From Lucinisca nassula (Eukaryota; Mollusca; Bivalvia; Lucinida; Lucinidae), in contig OY757026.1 in assembly GCA_963580285.1 (NCBI GenBank), positions 65,349,396 to 65,413,395 of the forward strand: 64,000 bases of DNA. Direction: 5' to 3'. Positions 1 to 11,943 of the stretch are shown one piece after another. Made by a program: the position numbers and the translations under genes. How positions within the stretch are numbered: position 1 is the stretch's first letter; every line of letters begins with the position of its first letter. The notes beneath the pieces are model-generated. The model was not told where the DNA came from. It made no database searches and worked only from the letters and a program-made list of their open reading frames with translations.

Positions 1-28
1 AGAGAGAGAGAGAGAGAGAGAGAGAGAG
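1..28. repeat. (AG)n microsatellite
   Basis: Fourteen uninterrupted AG units start the window and may continue beyond it. Confidence 0.95.
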
Positions 29-436
29 CACAGTAGAATCTGATAGTAGCCTTGCCCCAAAGATTCCAAGTAATCGATCAGTCAGTCAGTTAGCGAGGAG
101 GCACAGTGTGAGATAGTTTAAAAGGGTAGGGTTGAGAGAGACAAGAAAACCTCAGGAAAATTTTCAGTTTATTTAAATTAAATTAAAATAATCTGAGATT
201 TCCTGGGCGAGGTCTCAGTCCCGTCAACTTTAGAGAATGTGTTGTGATGCAAAGGTATGGCCTCATACTGCCCAAGAATACGAAAATCAATCTGAGCAAA
301 ACAAAAGTACTCGGACCCTTCCTTGTCCCTACCTTCTAAATAAAGTTGTTTCGCATTTTCCCGTCGACCCCGCCCATCGGGGCTCGGAGAAATACGAGTG
401 CATGCAGAGCTGAAACTGACCACACATGAGTACTGG
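29..436. other. Unassigned sequence
   Basis: I see no gene here. The text from about 130 (GTTGAGAGAGACAAG, then a stretch ending in TTTCAGTTTATTT) resembles 1871-1921, so it may be part of a dispersed repeat. Confidence 0.4.
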
Positions 437-735
437 TTTTTGTTTCTTTGGTTTGAGTTTTAACGTCCCCGTCAGCACTGTACAGGTCATTTTGGAGACG
501 TTGCTTCCAATTTTGTGGGACTTTTACCCGACATTGAAATGAAATGACATCTCAAGCCTTGTCGCCGAATGAAACCAATAGGGTTTATAAGCACGGACGG
601 TCCGACTCGCATCCCTTTGCCTGGGAAGGCTTAGATCCTCTAACGGTTTACCAGTATTCATGTGCGTCGGTTTCAGCTCTGTGTGGTAGCATCATGCAGC
701 CTATCTATTTCTTCAAGCCCCGGTGGGCGGGGGCC
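437..735 (-). mobile_element. SINE-C copy
   Basis: This is a near full-length copy of the commonest SINE in the window. On the minus strand it runs from a head with GCCCATCGGGGCTTG-type sequence, through GGGCTGCATGATGCTTCC, to a tail GACGGGGACGTTAAACCTC followed by an AAAC-rich end. It has no tRNA-like A and B boxes that I can recognise. Confidence 0.85.
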
Positions 736-836
736 GTTTGTTTGTTTGAGGTTTAACGTCCCCGTCAACACTGTAAAGGTCTGCGTGGAAGCATCAGGCA
801 GCCCATCTATTTCTTCAAGTCCAGATGAGCGGGGGC
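736..836 (-). mobile_element. SINE-C copy with internal deletion
   Basis: The tail and the head of SINE-C are present, but about 200 bp between them is missing. It directly abuts the copy at 437-735. Confidence 0.75.
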
Positions 837-849
837 TAGGGCGGGGGCC

Positions 850-1062
850 GTACGAGTACTGGTAAACCGCTTAAAAGGATTTAGCCTGCCTAGGCAAAGT
901 GGTGTGAGTCAGACTGTCCAATGCATATACGCCTTTTGCTTTCATTGGGCGGCCGGGCTTCAGATGTCACTTCATCCCAATATCGAGTAAAAGTCCCACA
1001 CAGTTGGAAGCACCGTCTTCAAAGTGACCTAAATAATGTTGGCGGGATGGAAAACCTCAATT
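850..1062 (+). mobile_element. SINE-C copy, 5' truncated and diverged
   Basis: It begins inside the family at GAGTACTGGTAAACCGC and runs to a decayed tail. It is in the opposite orientation to its two left neighbours. Confidence 0.75.
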
Positions 1063-1100
1063 ATACATGCAGCAGAAGTCAACACTACAATGCACATGTC

Positions 1101-1403
1101 GGCCCCGCCTATCGGGGCCTAAATAAATAGATAGGCTGCATGATCCTTCCACACAGAGCTGATTCCGACCCGTCACACGAGTACTGGTAAACCGTTAGAG
1201 GATCTAAGCCTGCCCAGGCAAAGCGGTGCGAGTCGGACCGTCCATGCTTATAAACCCTATTGGTTTCATTGGGCGACATTGCTTGAGATGTCATTTCATC
1301 TCAATGTCGGGTAAATGTCACACAAAATTGGAAGCAACGTCTCTACAATGACCTATACAGTGCTGACGGGGACGTTAAACCTCAAACCAAACAAACAAAA
1401 CAA
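1101..1403 (+). mobile_element. SINE-C copy
   Basis: A full-length copy runs from GGCCCCGCC to the AAACAAAC tail. It is the fourth SINE-C in the first 1.4 kb. Confidence 0.85.
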
Positions 1404-1693
1404 TGCACATGTGCATTGATTAACGGAATGAGACGGCTAAAAACCATAAAGAGACATAGGAGTGCGAGATTAATAGAGATTCTAATGCACTTACGTATGT
1501 AACGCGACGTCTGATTGGATAACGTCAAAAATTTGCGATAGTATATTCCACGATATACTGTCGGAAATCCGACGTCACCACGTAACGTCGTTTTTCATTG
1601 GCTGACATTTGGTTTTACGCAGCTCACAACGCCTGCCGCTTTGTGCAAAATAGTACAATTTTTAACAAAACAACCGAATAAGTGCATTAGAAT

Positions 1694-1859
1694 GGGGATA
1701 ACTGTATTGAAAATTGTCATTTGGGGAGGTAAATCGGTGGTTTTACGGTCGCAAATTCCGTTTTACGGCTCCGCTGACGCGTCGCCGTAAAACGAAATTT
1801 CCGACCGTAAAACCACCGATTTACCTCCCCAAATGACAATTTTGAATACAGTTATCCCC
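1694..1859. mobile_element. Palindromic MITE-like hairpin
   Basis: Two arms of about 75 nt are near-perfect reverse complements. They start GGGGATAACTGTATT and end AATACAGTTATCCCC, around a short GC-rich loop near 1777. No protein is encoded. The flanks (1404-1693 and 1860-2315) hold no gene that I can recognise. Confidence 0.8.
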
Positions 1860-2385
1860 TAAATCTATGATGGGGTTGAGATAGAGACAAGGAAACTTAG
1901 GCAAGTTTTCAGTTTATTTTTGCCTCATGTGAGGCTATGCCGAGCATGAGACTTCAATGAACGAAAACGAGCCTGAGATTTCCATGTCGAGGTTTCAACC
2001 CCATCATTGGTCACTTTCTCGCCCACCTACATAAACGGGTTAGGTATGCTGTGAGTGGTTAAATTTAGAATACAGAAAATCAGTATGCTAAATGGCTCAT
2101 TAACACAAATGTTACAGGGCAAAAAGGTAGAACCTTTATTACTCTTACCTTCTGAAGAAAGCTGTTAAAATGTTGTTGTTGTTTTTTTCTTCAGTGAGCT
2201 GCTCATACATTCATAAACAGTTACAACACTGCATGTACATTTCATGGCATTCGTTCTTTGACTCTTTGTTGACACACTGAATGTCCATTTTATAAAGTTA
2301 ATCCGCAAGGACATACGAGGGATGTTCGAAAAGAATTGCTTATTTCTATCTGAAGACTGCAAATTTCAAGTTAGCCCAAAAGAGC

Positions 2386-3390
2386 TCATTTCGTGCCCTC
2401 GAAGTACACCCCGTGGCTATAAATGCAAATATTCAGCCGATGTACACACTTCTTGAAGGCGTCACAGTACGATGATTTCGGTACAGTGATAAGGTACAGA
2501 TGAATGGCAGATCCAAGTGCTTGACGGGACTGGTATTTCCGCCCAGCAAGGAATGATGTCAATTTCGGAAACAAAAAGAAATCACATGGGCCAAGGTCTT
2601 GGGAATACTGGGGGTGAGACAAAACAGTTACTTTTACTTTCCTCAAAAACGCCATAACCATTGTTGAGGTATGGACGGGGCATTGTAATGTAAAAGACGG
2701 ACATGTTTAAAACCAGTGGAAGGGCGTCGTTTCTGATAATACTTCTTAAGTTTCTTCAGTACTTCGTCTGTGTAGTACTTTCCGGTGATGTTTTTGCACA
2801 TGTACTTTTATTGCAACTCCTTCACCAGAGAGGAAGATTGCATACAAAACCTTCTTTGTACCCAAAGAACGTTTGGCAATTATTGCGCGTTTGCTGTATT
2901 TAGTGGCCCAGATCTAATTGCTAACCTTTCTGACGGGCTCAAAATAATGGACCCAGGTTTCATCACCTGTGACGCCAATGGCAAACTATTTTTGTCATAT
3001 ATTGGAAACATTTGTTGCAGCTTTTTGGCCACTTTAACCCGTTATCTCTTTTGTTCATCAGTCAACAGATGTGGCACCCATCTAGCAGAAATCTTTCTGA
3101 CTTTCAAATGCTTCTTCAAAATAAGGTGAACCGTCGATAGCTGATTTCGTTTATTTTGGAAAAGATTTCTTTACGAGATGCAGATTTTGGCCTACCTGAT
3201 TTTGGTGCATTTTGTATGGACTCTACACCAGACTCAAATTTCTTTTGCCAACGCCGAACTGTGTCATTAGACACACAAGAAGGTCCATAAGCAGTAGACA
3301 TTTCAGTCATCAGCTGCTTCATATAACCAAGTTTTGAGCGAGCTTTGATGTAAGCCGGTATGTCAGCTTCTATATACCAACCATTTTTAC
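2386..3390 (-). pseudogene. Mariner transposase pseudogene
   Basis: Read on the minus strand, the helix-turn-helix part (around 3322-3116, with GPSCVSNDTVRRWQKKFESG) is followed by the catalytic region with TGDETW, and by the C-terminal part at 2661-2386 with CDFFLFPKL and AGRKYQSRQALGSA. The frame is broken several times, and there is an in-frame stop near the N-terminus. The motif usually written HDNAPAH reads HYNAP, so the second catalytic Asp is lost. The first (TGDE) and third (CDFF) acidic positions remain. It is a dead copy related to the mariner family. Confidence 0.9.
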
Positions 3391-3399
3391 TGCAGTGGT

Positions 3400-5686
3400 C
3401 AATGATTGCATGTATTAATCAAAGCGCCAAAGGCACTGAAATGACAGATTCTATGAGAAAATCATAACACTGAAAACTTACAAAAAAACTTAAAAGAGCT
3501 TAAAATTTAGAAAGGTAGTTCTGCAAATTCCAATATATGATATGTTTGCAGATGTCTATAGACCGATGGTATTATGAAACGCCATTCGATGTTTCAAATT
3601 TTTTAAAGAAACTATTTACGTGTTCAAAACCAAACATTAAAATTCAAGTTTTAACAATGCTACTGTCCATAAGTAACAGTTTTTGTCTGGTCGGTTGTGG
3701 ACACCTCTACCCAAAGATACTCTATGGGAAAGGGATCGGAGGAGAAAGGCCGGCTAGTCCAGTGCATGAATTCCATTGGCTTGAAGACATTTTTGAGTAA
3801 GAACAGCACTATGAGCCCGCTCGTAATCCTGCTGGATAAGATATCACACATTCTGAGCGTAAACAAATAAATGGAACCATGAGAGGCCGAAGCACTTGAC
3901 TGATGTAACGTCTCGCTGTTCAATCCACGTCTCAGTTATGATCTTGAGTGTTCTTAATAACACTAAGCTGCGTTCGCTAACTACACGCAATCGCTCGCCA
4001 CACAATTACGCTTATTTCACCCGATATGTCATGCTCTATTACGCACGCGTCGCCTCGGCATAGCTTACACCTATACGTCGAAACACCCGGAAACGACATC
4101 CGACATGATTCACGCTGAAGTGCGATTTGTCACTGAAACGCATATGTCAGTCGCTTAGACGCCAATTTACGTATTTCATGCACTAGCTTAAGTGTTCCGT
4201 ACTGTGTCGACGCGTTAACTTTGGTCACGACAGGGACGTCTAGCTCTCAAACGTGCATCGCATAAAGGCGACGATCAGTGTCAGTGCTTATTAGTCGGTA
4301 GTTGAGACCCCTTTTTTATCTACAGGTACAGTGTAGCAGCTGCCGGCGGAAATCTGTTTTGCATATGCGTCTGACGGTCGAATCGATCTTGATGTACGGA
4401 CGTCGGTCTTCCGCTACGTCGACGTCCACTAGCGTCTTCTGTATAAAACAAGATGTTGCTCCAATAGACGATAGATCACACACATGAGGCACCCAAAATC
4501 AGAGTCAACGTCATCCGCTTTCCGACCAGCTTCTAACTGTCCAGGGGGCACGCTTACGATCCTTTAATGAAAAATGTTGCAATACGCTCTCACTAAATGC
4601 TTTTTTGAGAACAAATTTCAGTTTCTTCTTTTCTAGGCACGACCTTACATTACACATCAAAAGTTTGATCCTGAACATGTGGTTTCTAACCGTACTGGTG
4701 TGAGGGTGGTGCACAGGATCGACGTGGCCGGACTGGTAACCAGACGTCACGGTTGATTGATTTAACCTTTTTAGCTTAAGGGCATGGTGCCTAAGCGTGT
4801 TGCAATCGTTTGGTTTCAGAATCAAAGCACTGAGAGTGTGGGTGTAGGTTGGAGAAATAGGCCTTGGCTGAGATTTAAACTGTTTCTTTTAACTCTGAAA
4901 TTCCAAACAAATAGTGAAGATTTTGATAAGAAGACGCGTTCGGCAGCGTCTGATCTTGGTCTACACTGTTTGCCGAGCTCACCCTATGATTCCAGGATAA
5001 CACTCTTCCGTCTTATGGAATACCCCGATCTCACTGCGGCTATTTTCTACAAGACAAAAAGTTATTCTGACAAGTCTGTGATAGTCACGTAGACATTTGC
5101 ACTGAAGCGCTTTTCTTGTTATCAACTTCGGGTCGAATGCCAAACAATCAACCCAAACATAGCTTTGTCAGTGTTGGGTACATGTAATTGTTATCTGTAA
5201 AATCTGCACATGAATCAAATGTTGGATCTGGCAAACAATGTAAACTCAGTTCAAAAGCCACACAACACGATGCTGATCTTGTTCTACACTTTTTTGCATT
5301 AGTTACTAACATCTTAAGTTTAAACGAATCAGTCCAAGTCCCCGTTCATGACCAGTCTGCATTTAGAGACAATCGGTAGGAGTGTTGTCAGTGCTTTGAT
5401 TTATTCACTGCCTTGTAGCTTCTGGAGTGCACTGTTCCAACTCTGAAGTGGGGCTCGTCCATTCTGCTAAATATATGGCACCTAGAATTATATCACAGGA
5501 CCTACACTAAGTGTCTGTACCGTATTCCAGGGTTCAAAGGGACAGCCTTTCTTTTCAATTTCTCCACGCAAAGTCAATATGCACCTAAGTTGTATCTGAC
5601 CTAAACTTGACCTCTAAAGTCAGAAAGAAAACCCATTAATATTCTTGTCTACAGCTGACCTGGTCCAACAGCAGGCTGGTCTTTAA
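3400..5686. other. Unassigned stretch inside the split mariner
   Basis: I find no protein with recognisable features here. The piece 3930-4470 is rich in CG dinucleotides compared with its surroundings. At about 4930-4975 there is half of the dispersed palindrome core (CAGCGTCTGATCTTGGTC, then TACACTGTTTGCC). A decayed relative lies at 5230-5300. Confidence 0.4.
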
Positions 5687-5790
5687 TGAGTGAGTTTTAC
5701 GTCCCACCAACAGCTAAGGTCATACGGAGACGGGACCTCGGTTTAAAGACTCATCCGAAAGTCTGGAAAAGCCCGGGATCGATGGTCTTT
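5687..5790 (-). mobile_element. SINE-D copy, head missing
   Basis: On the minus strand it contains the body CCAGACTTTCGGATGAG and the tail TATGACCTTAGCTGTTGG plus GGGACGTAAAACTC. The same tail occurs at 63212-63356 and, in diverged form, at 8271-8431. Confidence 0.65.
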
Positions 5791-6177
5791 AAGGATTAAA
5801 TATTGACAGCACTGATAGAAAACAGTGTTAAACCCCAGCAGACTGCTGAGCAGACGCCGCATTGATCTGGGTATACAGTCTTCGTCAAATCCGTCGCATG
5901 ATGCAGCTGATTCATATGAAATGCTGAATCGTCGAGTCGTCTGCTTCAAAAGTTTGTATTACTCTTACAGGATAACTAATACGCTTGTACAATTTTCATT
6001 ACTGCGCCGTTGAAACCGGACTACATTTTGTGCGGACTCATATTTCTATGGCGGTCAAAGCCGGAAGAAAAAGCGTGAATTATTTTAAACGTGCAGCACA
6101 GCAAGAATAGACAGTTGGAATCTGTAATTAAAAAGGCAATTTTTATGTATTACATTTAATCTAACATGTACATTAAT

Positions 6178-7010
6178 GCTATGGCCACAAAGATCGGCCG
6201 GTATCCGGGGATACGGGGTAATCGGCAGTACACGGCTGGTTTTGGCCTTTTTCCGACATCGGACAACACCGGTCAAAAAAATTTGTCACACATCATTTAC
6301 ATAAATGGCACCGTCCGGAGGCCGTGCGGAGGCCGTCCAAAGACCGTCTGGTAATCATACGGCGTCTGTTTCCAAAGATAATTTTTTGGGAGGTGGGGGC
6401 GGGGGGGGGGGGGGCTGGCGATGCGGTGAATACCGACCGAACATCTAATACTAATCGGCCGATTATCCTATGATGTCCGGGCGATTACCGGCCAATTCAC
6501 CGGACATCGTACCAATATCGCCCGAGTATCCTACGGACAACGAACAATGCTTGTACCAGGCCCGGCCGAATGTCGGGCGATTGTGTGATGTTGTACACGG
6601 CGACTAACGGGGGGGGGGGGTATATAGTCCGGCCGATGTCCGGTTCTAGCCGGCCGGTGACCGGCCGATGTCTGTAACATATCTGATCCACACCGGTTCA
6701 AGCCTATCGGACATCGGTGGATCACTTTCCAATGTGTAAACAGACATCGGCCGGATATCGGCCAATGTCCGGTCCCATATATTTCTCCTCTGAGGCTACA
6801 TACACCGGCCGATTACCGCTAGATTCCCGGCCGGATATCGGACGATACTTAAATGATGCGTAAAGGACATGTGGCCGATTATGAAAATGTACGGGACACC
6901 GGAGAAATTTTAACTTCGAGTTAAAACTCTTCGGGCACCTCCCCGATGCTGCCTGAGAGCGCCGACCACCGGCCGACCATGTCTGGTGTCCGGCCGGGGA
7001 CCACGCCAAA
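6178..7010. repeat. GC-rich block of CCGG/GGCC/CGATAT motifs
   Basis: Variants of CCGGCCGATNTCCGG recur many times in both orientations, with two poly-G runs (about 6400-6414 and 6609-6618). The composition is unlike the AT-rich flanks. I see no coding sequence; ORFs through it read only low-complexity residues. Confidence 0.6.
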
Positions 7011-7228
7011 ATGGCTAAAAATCATGCCGGGAGTACATACTAAGCCTAATCGGAAGGGGTTGTGACCAAAGCATTATATACCGTTGTGTAGGTATTGAAT
7101 AACCCTTTTCAGATATGTATTTGTTTTCATCGAGTCCCACGTGGATATCGAGCTAGAGGACAATAAGCAATTCTTTTCGAACATCCCTCATACGTTCCGC
7201 AAGGATATACGTTGAAACATTATGGATG

Positions 7229-7435
7229 TTAACCCTTATCATGCTGTTCACAAAAACCCCTATCTTTGCAAACAGTGTAGATCCAGATCAGATGGCTTCT
7301 GCCATCTGATCAGGATCTACACTGTGTGACATTCAGTTTATGAATTTGTAGGAATAAATTACATCAAGTAATCTGATTGGTTCAAAGTCTGAAATGGGTG
7401 TGGCTAAAATGGATATTCAGAAAGATAAGTGTTAA
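7229..7435. mobile_element. FB2 palindromic MITE
   Basis: It opens with TTAACCCTTATCATGCTG and closes with CAGAAAGATAAGTGTTAA, an inverted repeat. Inside lies the hairpin TGTAGATCCAGATCAGATGG / CCATCTGATCAGGATCTACA. Close copies are at 14592-14803 and 62994-63205. Confidence 0.8.
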
Positions 7436-8104
7436 AATAAACAAAGGTAGAAACAGAAAATTTGCTTACTTAATCGGATGGGTTAGAAGACAGTTTTGAA
7501 ATAAAAATAGTTCCACTGCAATGTACATGTTTTCCAATATTAAGCATTAATTGACAGGTGGGTGTTGTGGGGGAAGACTCCTGAAACCCTAGGTTGAGAC
7601 AGCAGTGTGTGACAACGAAAGGGTTGAAAGAAAAACAAATCACACACTGTCAATTGTCCCATGGGCACACACTGCCATACAAATGGATATTCTTGTCCCC
7701 TGTGTTAATCCTTACAAAGGACATTTTATTACGATGTATCCATTAGGAATAAAATAATAAAAATAGTCGACCTTATTTATATAGTCTTTCAAAACGCAGT
7801 GAGACGTGATTGCACTTTTAATTTTGGACTAGTCCGTGTTTTAGGTAAGTCGCCATCAGTTGGGATTTTACATTGGGTGATATAGTTTTACTGAGTTTCG
7901 TACTGCATCATATTAACCACTTGGCCACGACTGCTACATAATGGCATGATCAAAGAACTTATTTATAAATTTTAAAATCCTGTGAAAAAAGAAATCCGAA
8001 ACCTGCTTCCCCTAAAACATGAAATAGTCTTGTCACGCTTGAACCTTGAACTCTCAAAGGTCATTGATAAACTATAGTGGGTAACACATTTAGTACTAGT
8101 ACTA
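7436..8104. other. Unassigned sequence
   Basis: AT-rich, with no recognisable gene. The segment 7972-8104 may be the body of the SINE-like unit whose tRNA-like head follows. Confidence 0.3.
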
Positions 8105-8252
8105 ATCTTCCATGTGGCCCTCTTTTCCTGGGTAGGAAACAGTTCTTTATAGCAATGTCTCTTGCTCAAGGAAAGTCTTGCGGGGACCGAACCGGCTACC
8201 TCTCGATCTCAAATCCGATGCTTTACATGTACCACTGCACCACAACGATCCA
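8105..8252 (-). mobile_element. tRNA-headed SINE-like unit
   Basis: On the minus strand a tRNA-like head carries an A-box-like TGTGGTGCAGTGGT and a B-box-like CCGGTTCGGTCCCC. It is followed by TACCCAGGAAAAGAGGGCC. It does not fold into an acceptable tRNA gene by eye. Confidence 0.5.
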
Positions 8253-8270
8253 CTAGGAGCGCTAGGAGTA

Positions 8271-8431
8271 TCCGTTGTGTAGTGGTTATGCTAATCGCCT
8301 CATAAAGCAGGGTTTGTGGGTTCGATTCCGGGCTTTTCCAGACTTCCGGACGAGTCTTTTGAACCATATGACCCTTGCTGTTCGTGGGACGTAAAAATCA
8401 CACACACACGCACGCACGCACGCACGCACGC
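8271..8431 (+). mobile_element. SINE-D copy
   Basis: The head has the A-box-like TGTAGTGGTTATGC and a perfect B box GGTTCGATTCC. A short body leads to TGACCCTTGCTGTTCGTGGG and ACGTAAAAATC, then a CACACA/CGCACG tail. The total is about 160 bp, a small tRNA-derived SINE. Confidence 0.8.
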
Positions 8432-8491
8432 ATCCGTTTCGATAACGTACCCGTGTGCCAAAACTAGCACATTAGCCCTCATATCCCAGTA

Positions 8492-8584
8492 AGCATTCTA
8501 CATAAATCTACAGCGGGCCGTTAGCGGCCCGTCAGCTACCCTGACGGGCCGCTAACGGCCCGCTGTAGATTTATGTAGAATGCT
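8492..8584. repeat. 93-bp perfect hairpin
   Basis: Two 43-nt arms are exact reverse complements around a 7-nt loop (GCTACCC). The arms start AGCATTCTACATAAATC and contain GCGGGCCGTTAGCGGCCCG, which is itself self-complementary. Confidence 0.9.
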
Positions 8585-8596
8585 AGCAGGGTATCC

Positions 8597-8760
8597 CGCT
8601 GCTAATGACAATCCCTACCTTTGCAAACCGTGTAGATCCAGATCAGACTGTTTCTGACCAGGAGCTACACTGTCTTTGAGTTATAAAATTTGAATACATT
8701 CATCATTAAGTCAAGTAATTTGATTGGCTGGCAGCCAGAATCGATGTGGCAAAACTAATG
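8597..8760. mobile_element. Decayed FB2 MITE
   Basis: It keeps GTGTAGATCCAGATCAGAC, AGTAATTTGATTGGCTGG and the order of FB2, but the termini have decayed. Confidence 0.55.
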
Positions 8761-8849
8761 TCTTCATCAGCACAGTTCTGCTTTTTAGACACTGCTTTGA
8801 AACAGGCAATTGTTCCATTACCAATGGTGGAATATAAGAATCTTATACG

Positions 8850-9180
8850 TTTGTGAGGGTTGGATGGAAAAATCCGTCCCCAGGGTCACTGTCCGGCATC
8901 ACGAGGCTTGCCGATTGATGCCGGACAGTGACCCCGAGGGATTTCTTAGCGCGGATTTTTAATGCTGCAGTCACTTCGGTTCCCGACGTTATCGCATTTA
9001 TGAAACACGCGATTATATTCGATTTTGGGTCGGAACACCGGGGTCAGAACATAAATTTCTATCCCAGGGTAACAGCACGGATTTCCTTGTCTGGTGTGCA
9101 AGTGAATAGCCTATACTGCAGGTACAACCAACAATTTCCAAATGTATTTCGGTTGAGGTACAAAATAATGTAACAGAATG
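8850..9180. mobile_element. Foldback element, copy 1
   Basis: A hairpin (8850-8945) has arms with AATCCGTCCC and ACTGTCCGGCATCA. The adjoining sequence to about 9180 reappears, inverted, at 18680-18905 beside the second copy of the same hairpin. The hairpin and its flank therefore travel together. Confidence 0.6.
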
Positions 9181-9227
9181 AAATACCACTGTAAAGACCA
9201 GCAAAATATTTTAGTGATTAAAGGCTA

Positions 9228-10399
9228 ATTGATTCCATTGTGGAATTTTGAAAATATTTGAGGGTCACTAATGGGGCCTAAATGGCCGAAACTAGCTAGT
9301 CTGGTCAAGAAAACATGTACACTCCATATTTTCCAGTTCTGTGATGTATTCCTTGCATCCAAAGGATAACCCTTCCCAGAACATATTTAACGTCACAACA
9401 GCTGTTGTTTGGGAATGTGTGGCGGCCGTAAAAAGTCTCCCTGCCCTACATCATAGTGTAGTTGATATTTTCGTGTCCTTTGGGATCATTAATTCCATTG
9501 TGGAATTTTAAAAATATTTGAGGTCACTGATGAGGCCTAAATGGCCGAAACTAGCTAGTCTAGCCCAGAAAACATGCACACTCCATATTTTCCAGTTCTG
9601 TTGTGTATTCCTTGCTCCCGAACATAGTTAACGTCACAACAGTTGTTGTTTGGGAATGTGTGGCGGCCGTAAAAAGTCTCTCTGCCCTACATAATAGTGA
9701 AGTTTATATTTTCGTGTCATTTTGGATCATTAATTCCATTGTGGAATTTTAAAAATATTTGAGGGTCACTGATGAGGCCTAAATGGCCAAAACTAGCTAG
9801 TCTGGTCCAGAAAACATGAACACTCCATATTCTCCAGTTCTGTGGTGTGTTCCTTGCTTCCAAAGGATAACCCTTTCCTGAACATATTTAACGTCACAAC
9901 AGCTGTTGTTTGGGAATGTGTGGCGGCCGTAAAAATCTCCCTGCTCTACGTCATAGTTTATATTTTCGTGTCCTTTGGGATCATTAATTCCATTGTGGAA
10001 TTTTAAAGATATTTGAGGGTCACTGATGATGCCCTAAATGGGCGAAACTAGCTAGTCTGGCCCAGAAAACATGTACACTCCATATTTTCCAGTTCTGTGG
10101 TGTGTTCCTTGCTTCCAAAGGATAACCCTTTACGTCACTACAGCTGTTGTCTGGGAATGTGTGGCGGCCGTAAAAAGTCTCCCTGCCCTACATCATAGTG
10201 TAGTTTATATTTTCTTGTCCTTTGCGATCATTGATTCCATTGTGGAATTTTGAAAATATTTGAAGGTGATTGATGAGGCCTAAATGGCTGAAACTAGCTA
10301 GTCTGGCCCAGAAAACATGTACACTCCATATTTTCCAGTTCCGTGGTGTATTCCTTGCTTGTATCCAAAGGATAACCCTTTCTAGAACATATTTATTAT
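9228..10399. repeat. ~247-bp tandem repeat, about five units
   Basis: Units begin at ATTCCATTGTGGAATTTT (near 9230, 9488, 9728, 9980 and 10228) and share CTAGCTAGTCTGG and TGTGTGGCGGCCGTAAAAA. Spacing is 240-260 bp, and the last unit is partial. Short indels separate the units. No coding sense is conserved. Confidence 0.9.
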
Positions 10400-10411
10400 T
10401 TCTTCTTCCTT

Positions 10412-10742
10412 CTTATGCCCCCCCCCCCCCCGAGAATCTTTGATTCGCGGGGGTGGGGGGGGGGGCATATAGTAGTTGCCTTGTCTGTATGTATGTTTGT
10501 TTGTTTGTCTGTCTGTCCGTCACAAAAACTTTAACATTGATCATAATTTCAAAAGTATTTGACCTTGCCCCATGAAACTTCACACACTTATTCACCATCA
10601 CAAGGGCTACATTCTGACCAAGGGCCATGACTCTGTTATCATTTTTGGCTGAATTATCTCCTCTTTAAATTTTGCAAAAACTCAGAAACTGGCTCCAACG
10701 TGGGGATGGGGCATTGGTCACCTATAGTGACAGCTCTTGTTT
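10412..10742. mobile_element. Element with TATGCCCCC hairpin end
   Basis: It starts with a C-rich/G-rich hairpin (CCCCCGAGAATC / GATTCGCGGGGG), then TTGTCTGTCTGTC-type runs and CAAAAACTTTAACATTG, as in the element at 39390-40508. Confidence 0.6.
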
Positions 10743-10884
10743 TGTTTTCAATATCAAGTGCCCGCATGTAAGAGACCGCCTTTAGGGTTGTTTAACAGTG
10801 GGTCTCAAAAAGACCACTTTTGATCGTCTTATTATATGAATTTTACTGCAGTTGAATGTACATACATGTTACTAAACTAACTGC

Positions 10885-11100
10885 CGGCCTCGGTAGCTCA
10901 GTCGGATGCGCGTCTTACTGGTGACCAGGAGGACCTGTCGGAGTCAGCAGCATTCTTTAGTGGAGATTGGTCATTAAATCTTTTCTGCAGTGAAATAATG
11001 TTAACAGCTCACTACAAGCATGTCCAGGAAAAGTGTGGATAGGTAAACCGACTGCCTCAAAAATGACCTATCTAGTGTTGACCAAAAACCAAACCAACTA
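10885..11100 (+). mobile_element. SINE-B copy, decayed
   Basis: The tRNA-like head GGCCTCGGTAGCTCAGTCGG is followed by the family body (TTCTTTAGTGGAGATTGGTC). The B box and the tail are diverged. Confidence 0.75.
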
Positions 11101-11138
11101 TAGGAATGAACTGTAACAAATATTCAACCTCATTTCGT

Positions 11139-11443
11139 TTGTTTGATTTGAGGTTTAACGTCCCCGTCAACACTGTAAACGTCATTTTGGAGACGCTGCT
11201 TCCAATTTTGTGGGACTTTTACCCGACATCATCAAGTTGAGATGAAATGATATCTCAAGCCCTGTCGCCCAATAAAACCAATAGGGTTTATTAGCATGGG
11301 CGGTCCGACTCGTACCGCTTTGCCTGGGCAGGCTTAAATCCTCTAAGCAGTTAGCCAGTGCTTGTGTGCGGGTCGGTTTCAGCTCTGCGTGGAAGCATCA
11401 TGCAGCCCAGCTATTTCTTCAAGCCCCGATGGGCGGGGGCGGG
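11139..11443 (-). mobile_element. SINE-C copy with target-site duplication
   Basis: This full-length copy is flanked by ACCTCATTTCG at 11127-11137 and again from 11444. The 11-12 bp duplication shows that this family inserts by retroposition. Confidence 0.9.
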
Positions 11444-11575
11444 ACCTCATTTCGTGTGTGTGAACAAAACAACAGTCCCCGCAGCAGGAAATTTAACCTA
11501 TGTATGCCAATGGAATTTTCCACCTAATGAGTTTGGAGTGGTCCCTCTGCAGTTATATGGGTGTCAGGTTTGTTT

Positions 11576-11828
11576 TATGTTTGTTTGTTTGTACTGGAGA
11601 TTAACGGCCCGATCAACACTATTTTAGGTCATTTTGAGCTGGTCAGTTTACCTAGCCACACTTTCCTGGACAGACTTATACGTAAGCGGTTAGCCAGTGC
11701 AATGCACATTCTTTTGCCAGAAACTGACAACTACCCGTCTTGAATCAGCGGAAGGGAGAGAATATGACCGTAGAAAAGATTTCATGATCAATCTCCACGA
11801 AAGAATGTTGCCGACCCCGGCAGGGGCT
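11576..11828 (-). mobile_element. SINE-B copy, 5' truncated
   Basis: On the minus strand it carries GTTGATCGGGCCGTTAA at the tail side, and the body with CTCCCTTCCGCTGATTCAAG and GAGATTGATCATGAAATC. The tRNA-like head is missing. Confidence 0.8.
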
Positions 11829-11876
11829 TGTTTTGTGTGTGCATGGTAAGTCTTACAAAAACTGTACATACTTTAA

Positions 11877-11943
11877 GCAAACAGTGTAGACTCAGATCAG
11901 ACGCCGCATTCTGCGGCGTCTGATCTGGGTCTACACTGTTTGC
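11877..11943. repeat. Palindromic CAGATCAGACGCCG core
   Basis: The hairpin GCAAACAGTGTAGACTCAG ... CTGGGTCTACACTGTTTGC has a GACGCCGCA/TGCGGCGTC tip. The same core recurs at 15782-15842, 35861-35934, 50760-50825 and 51955-52055. Confidence 0.85.

Larger units (their letters stand above)
2316..7190 (-). mobile_element. Mariner-like transposon split by an insertion
   Basis: The left end (CGAGGGATGTTCGAAAAGAA, with TA just outside) has its reverse complement at about 7160-7190, followed by TA at 7191. A mariner transposase remnant lies next to the left end. A typical element of this group is about 1.3 kb, so some 3.7 kb of other DNA (roughly 3400-7140) appears to have been inserted. Confidence 0.65.

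Noticed and set aside
544..756. ORFs such as MKPIGFISMDG or MTSQALSPNETNRV that recur through the window
   Set aside because: They are read through SINE-C copies in either orientation and recur wherever that SINE does.
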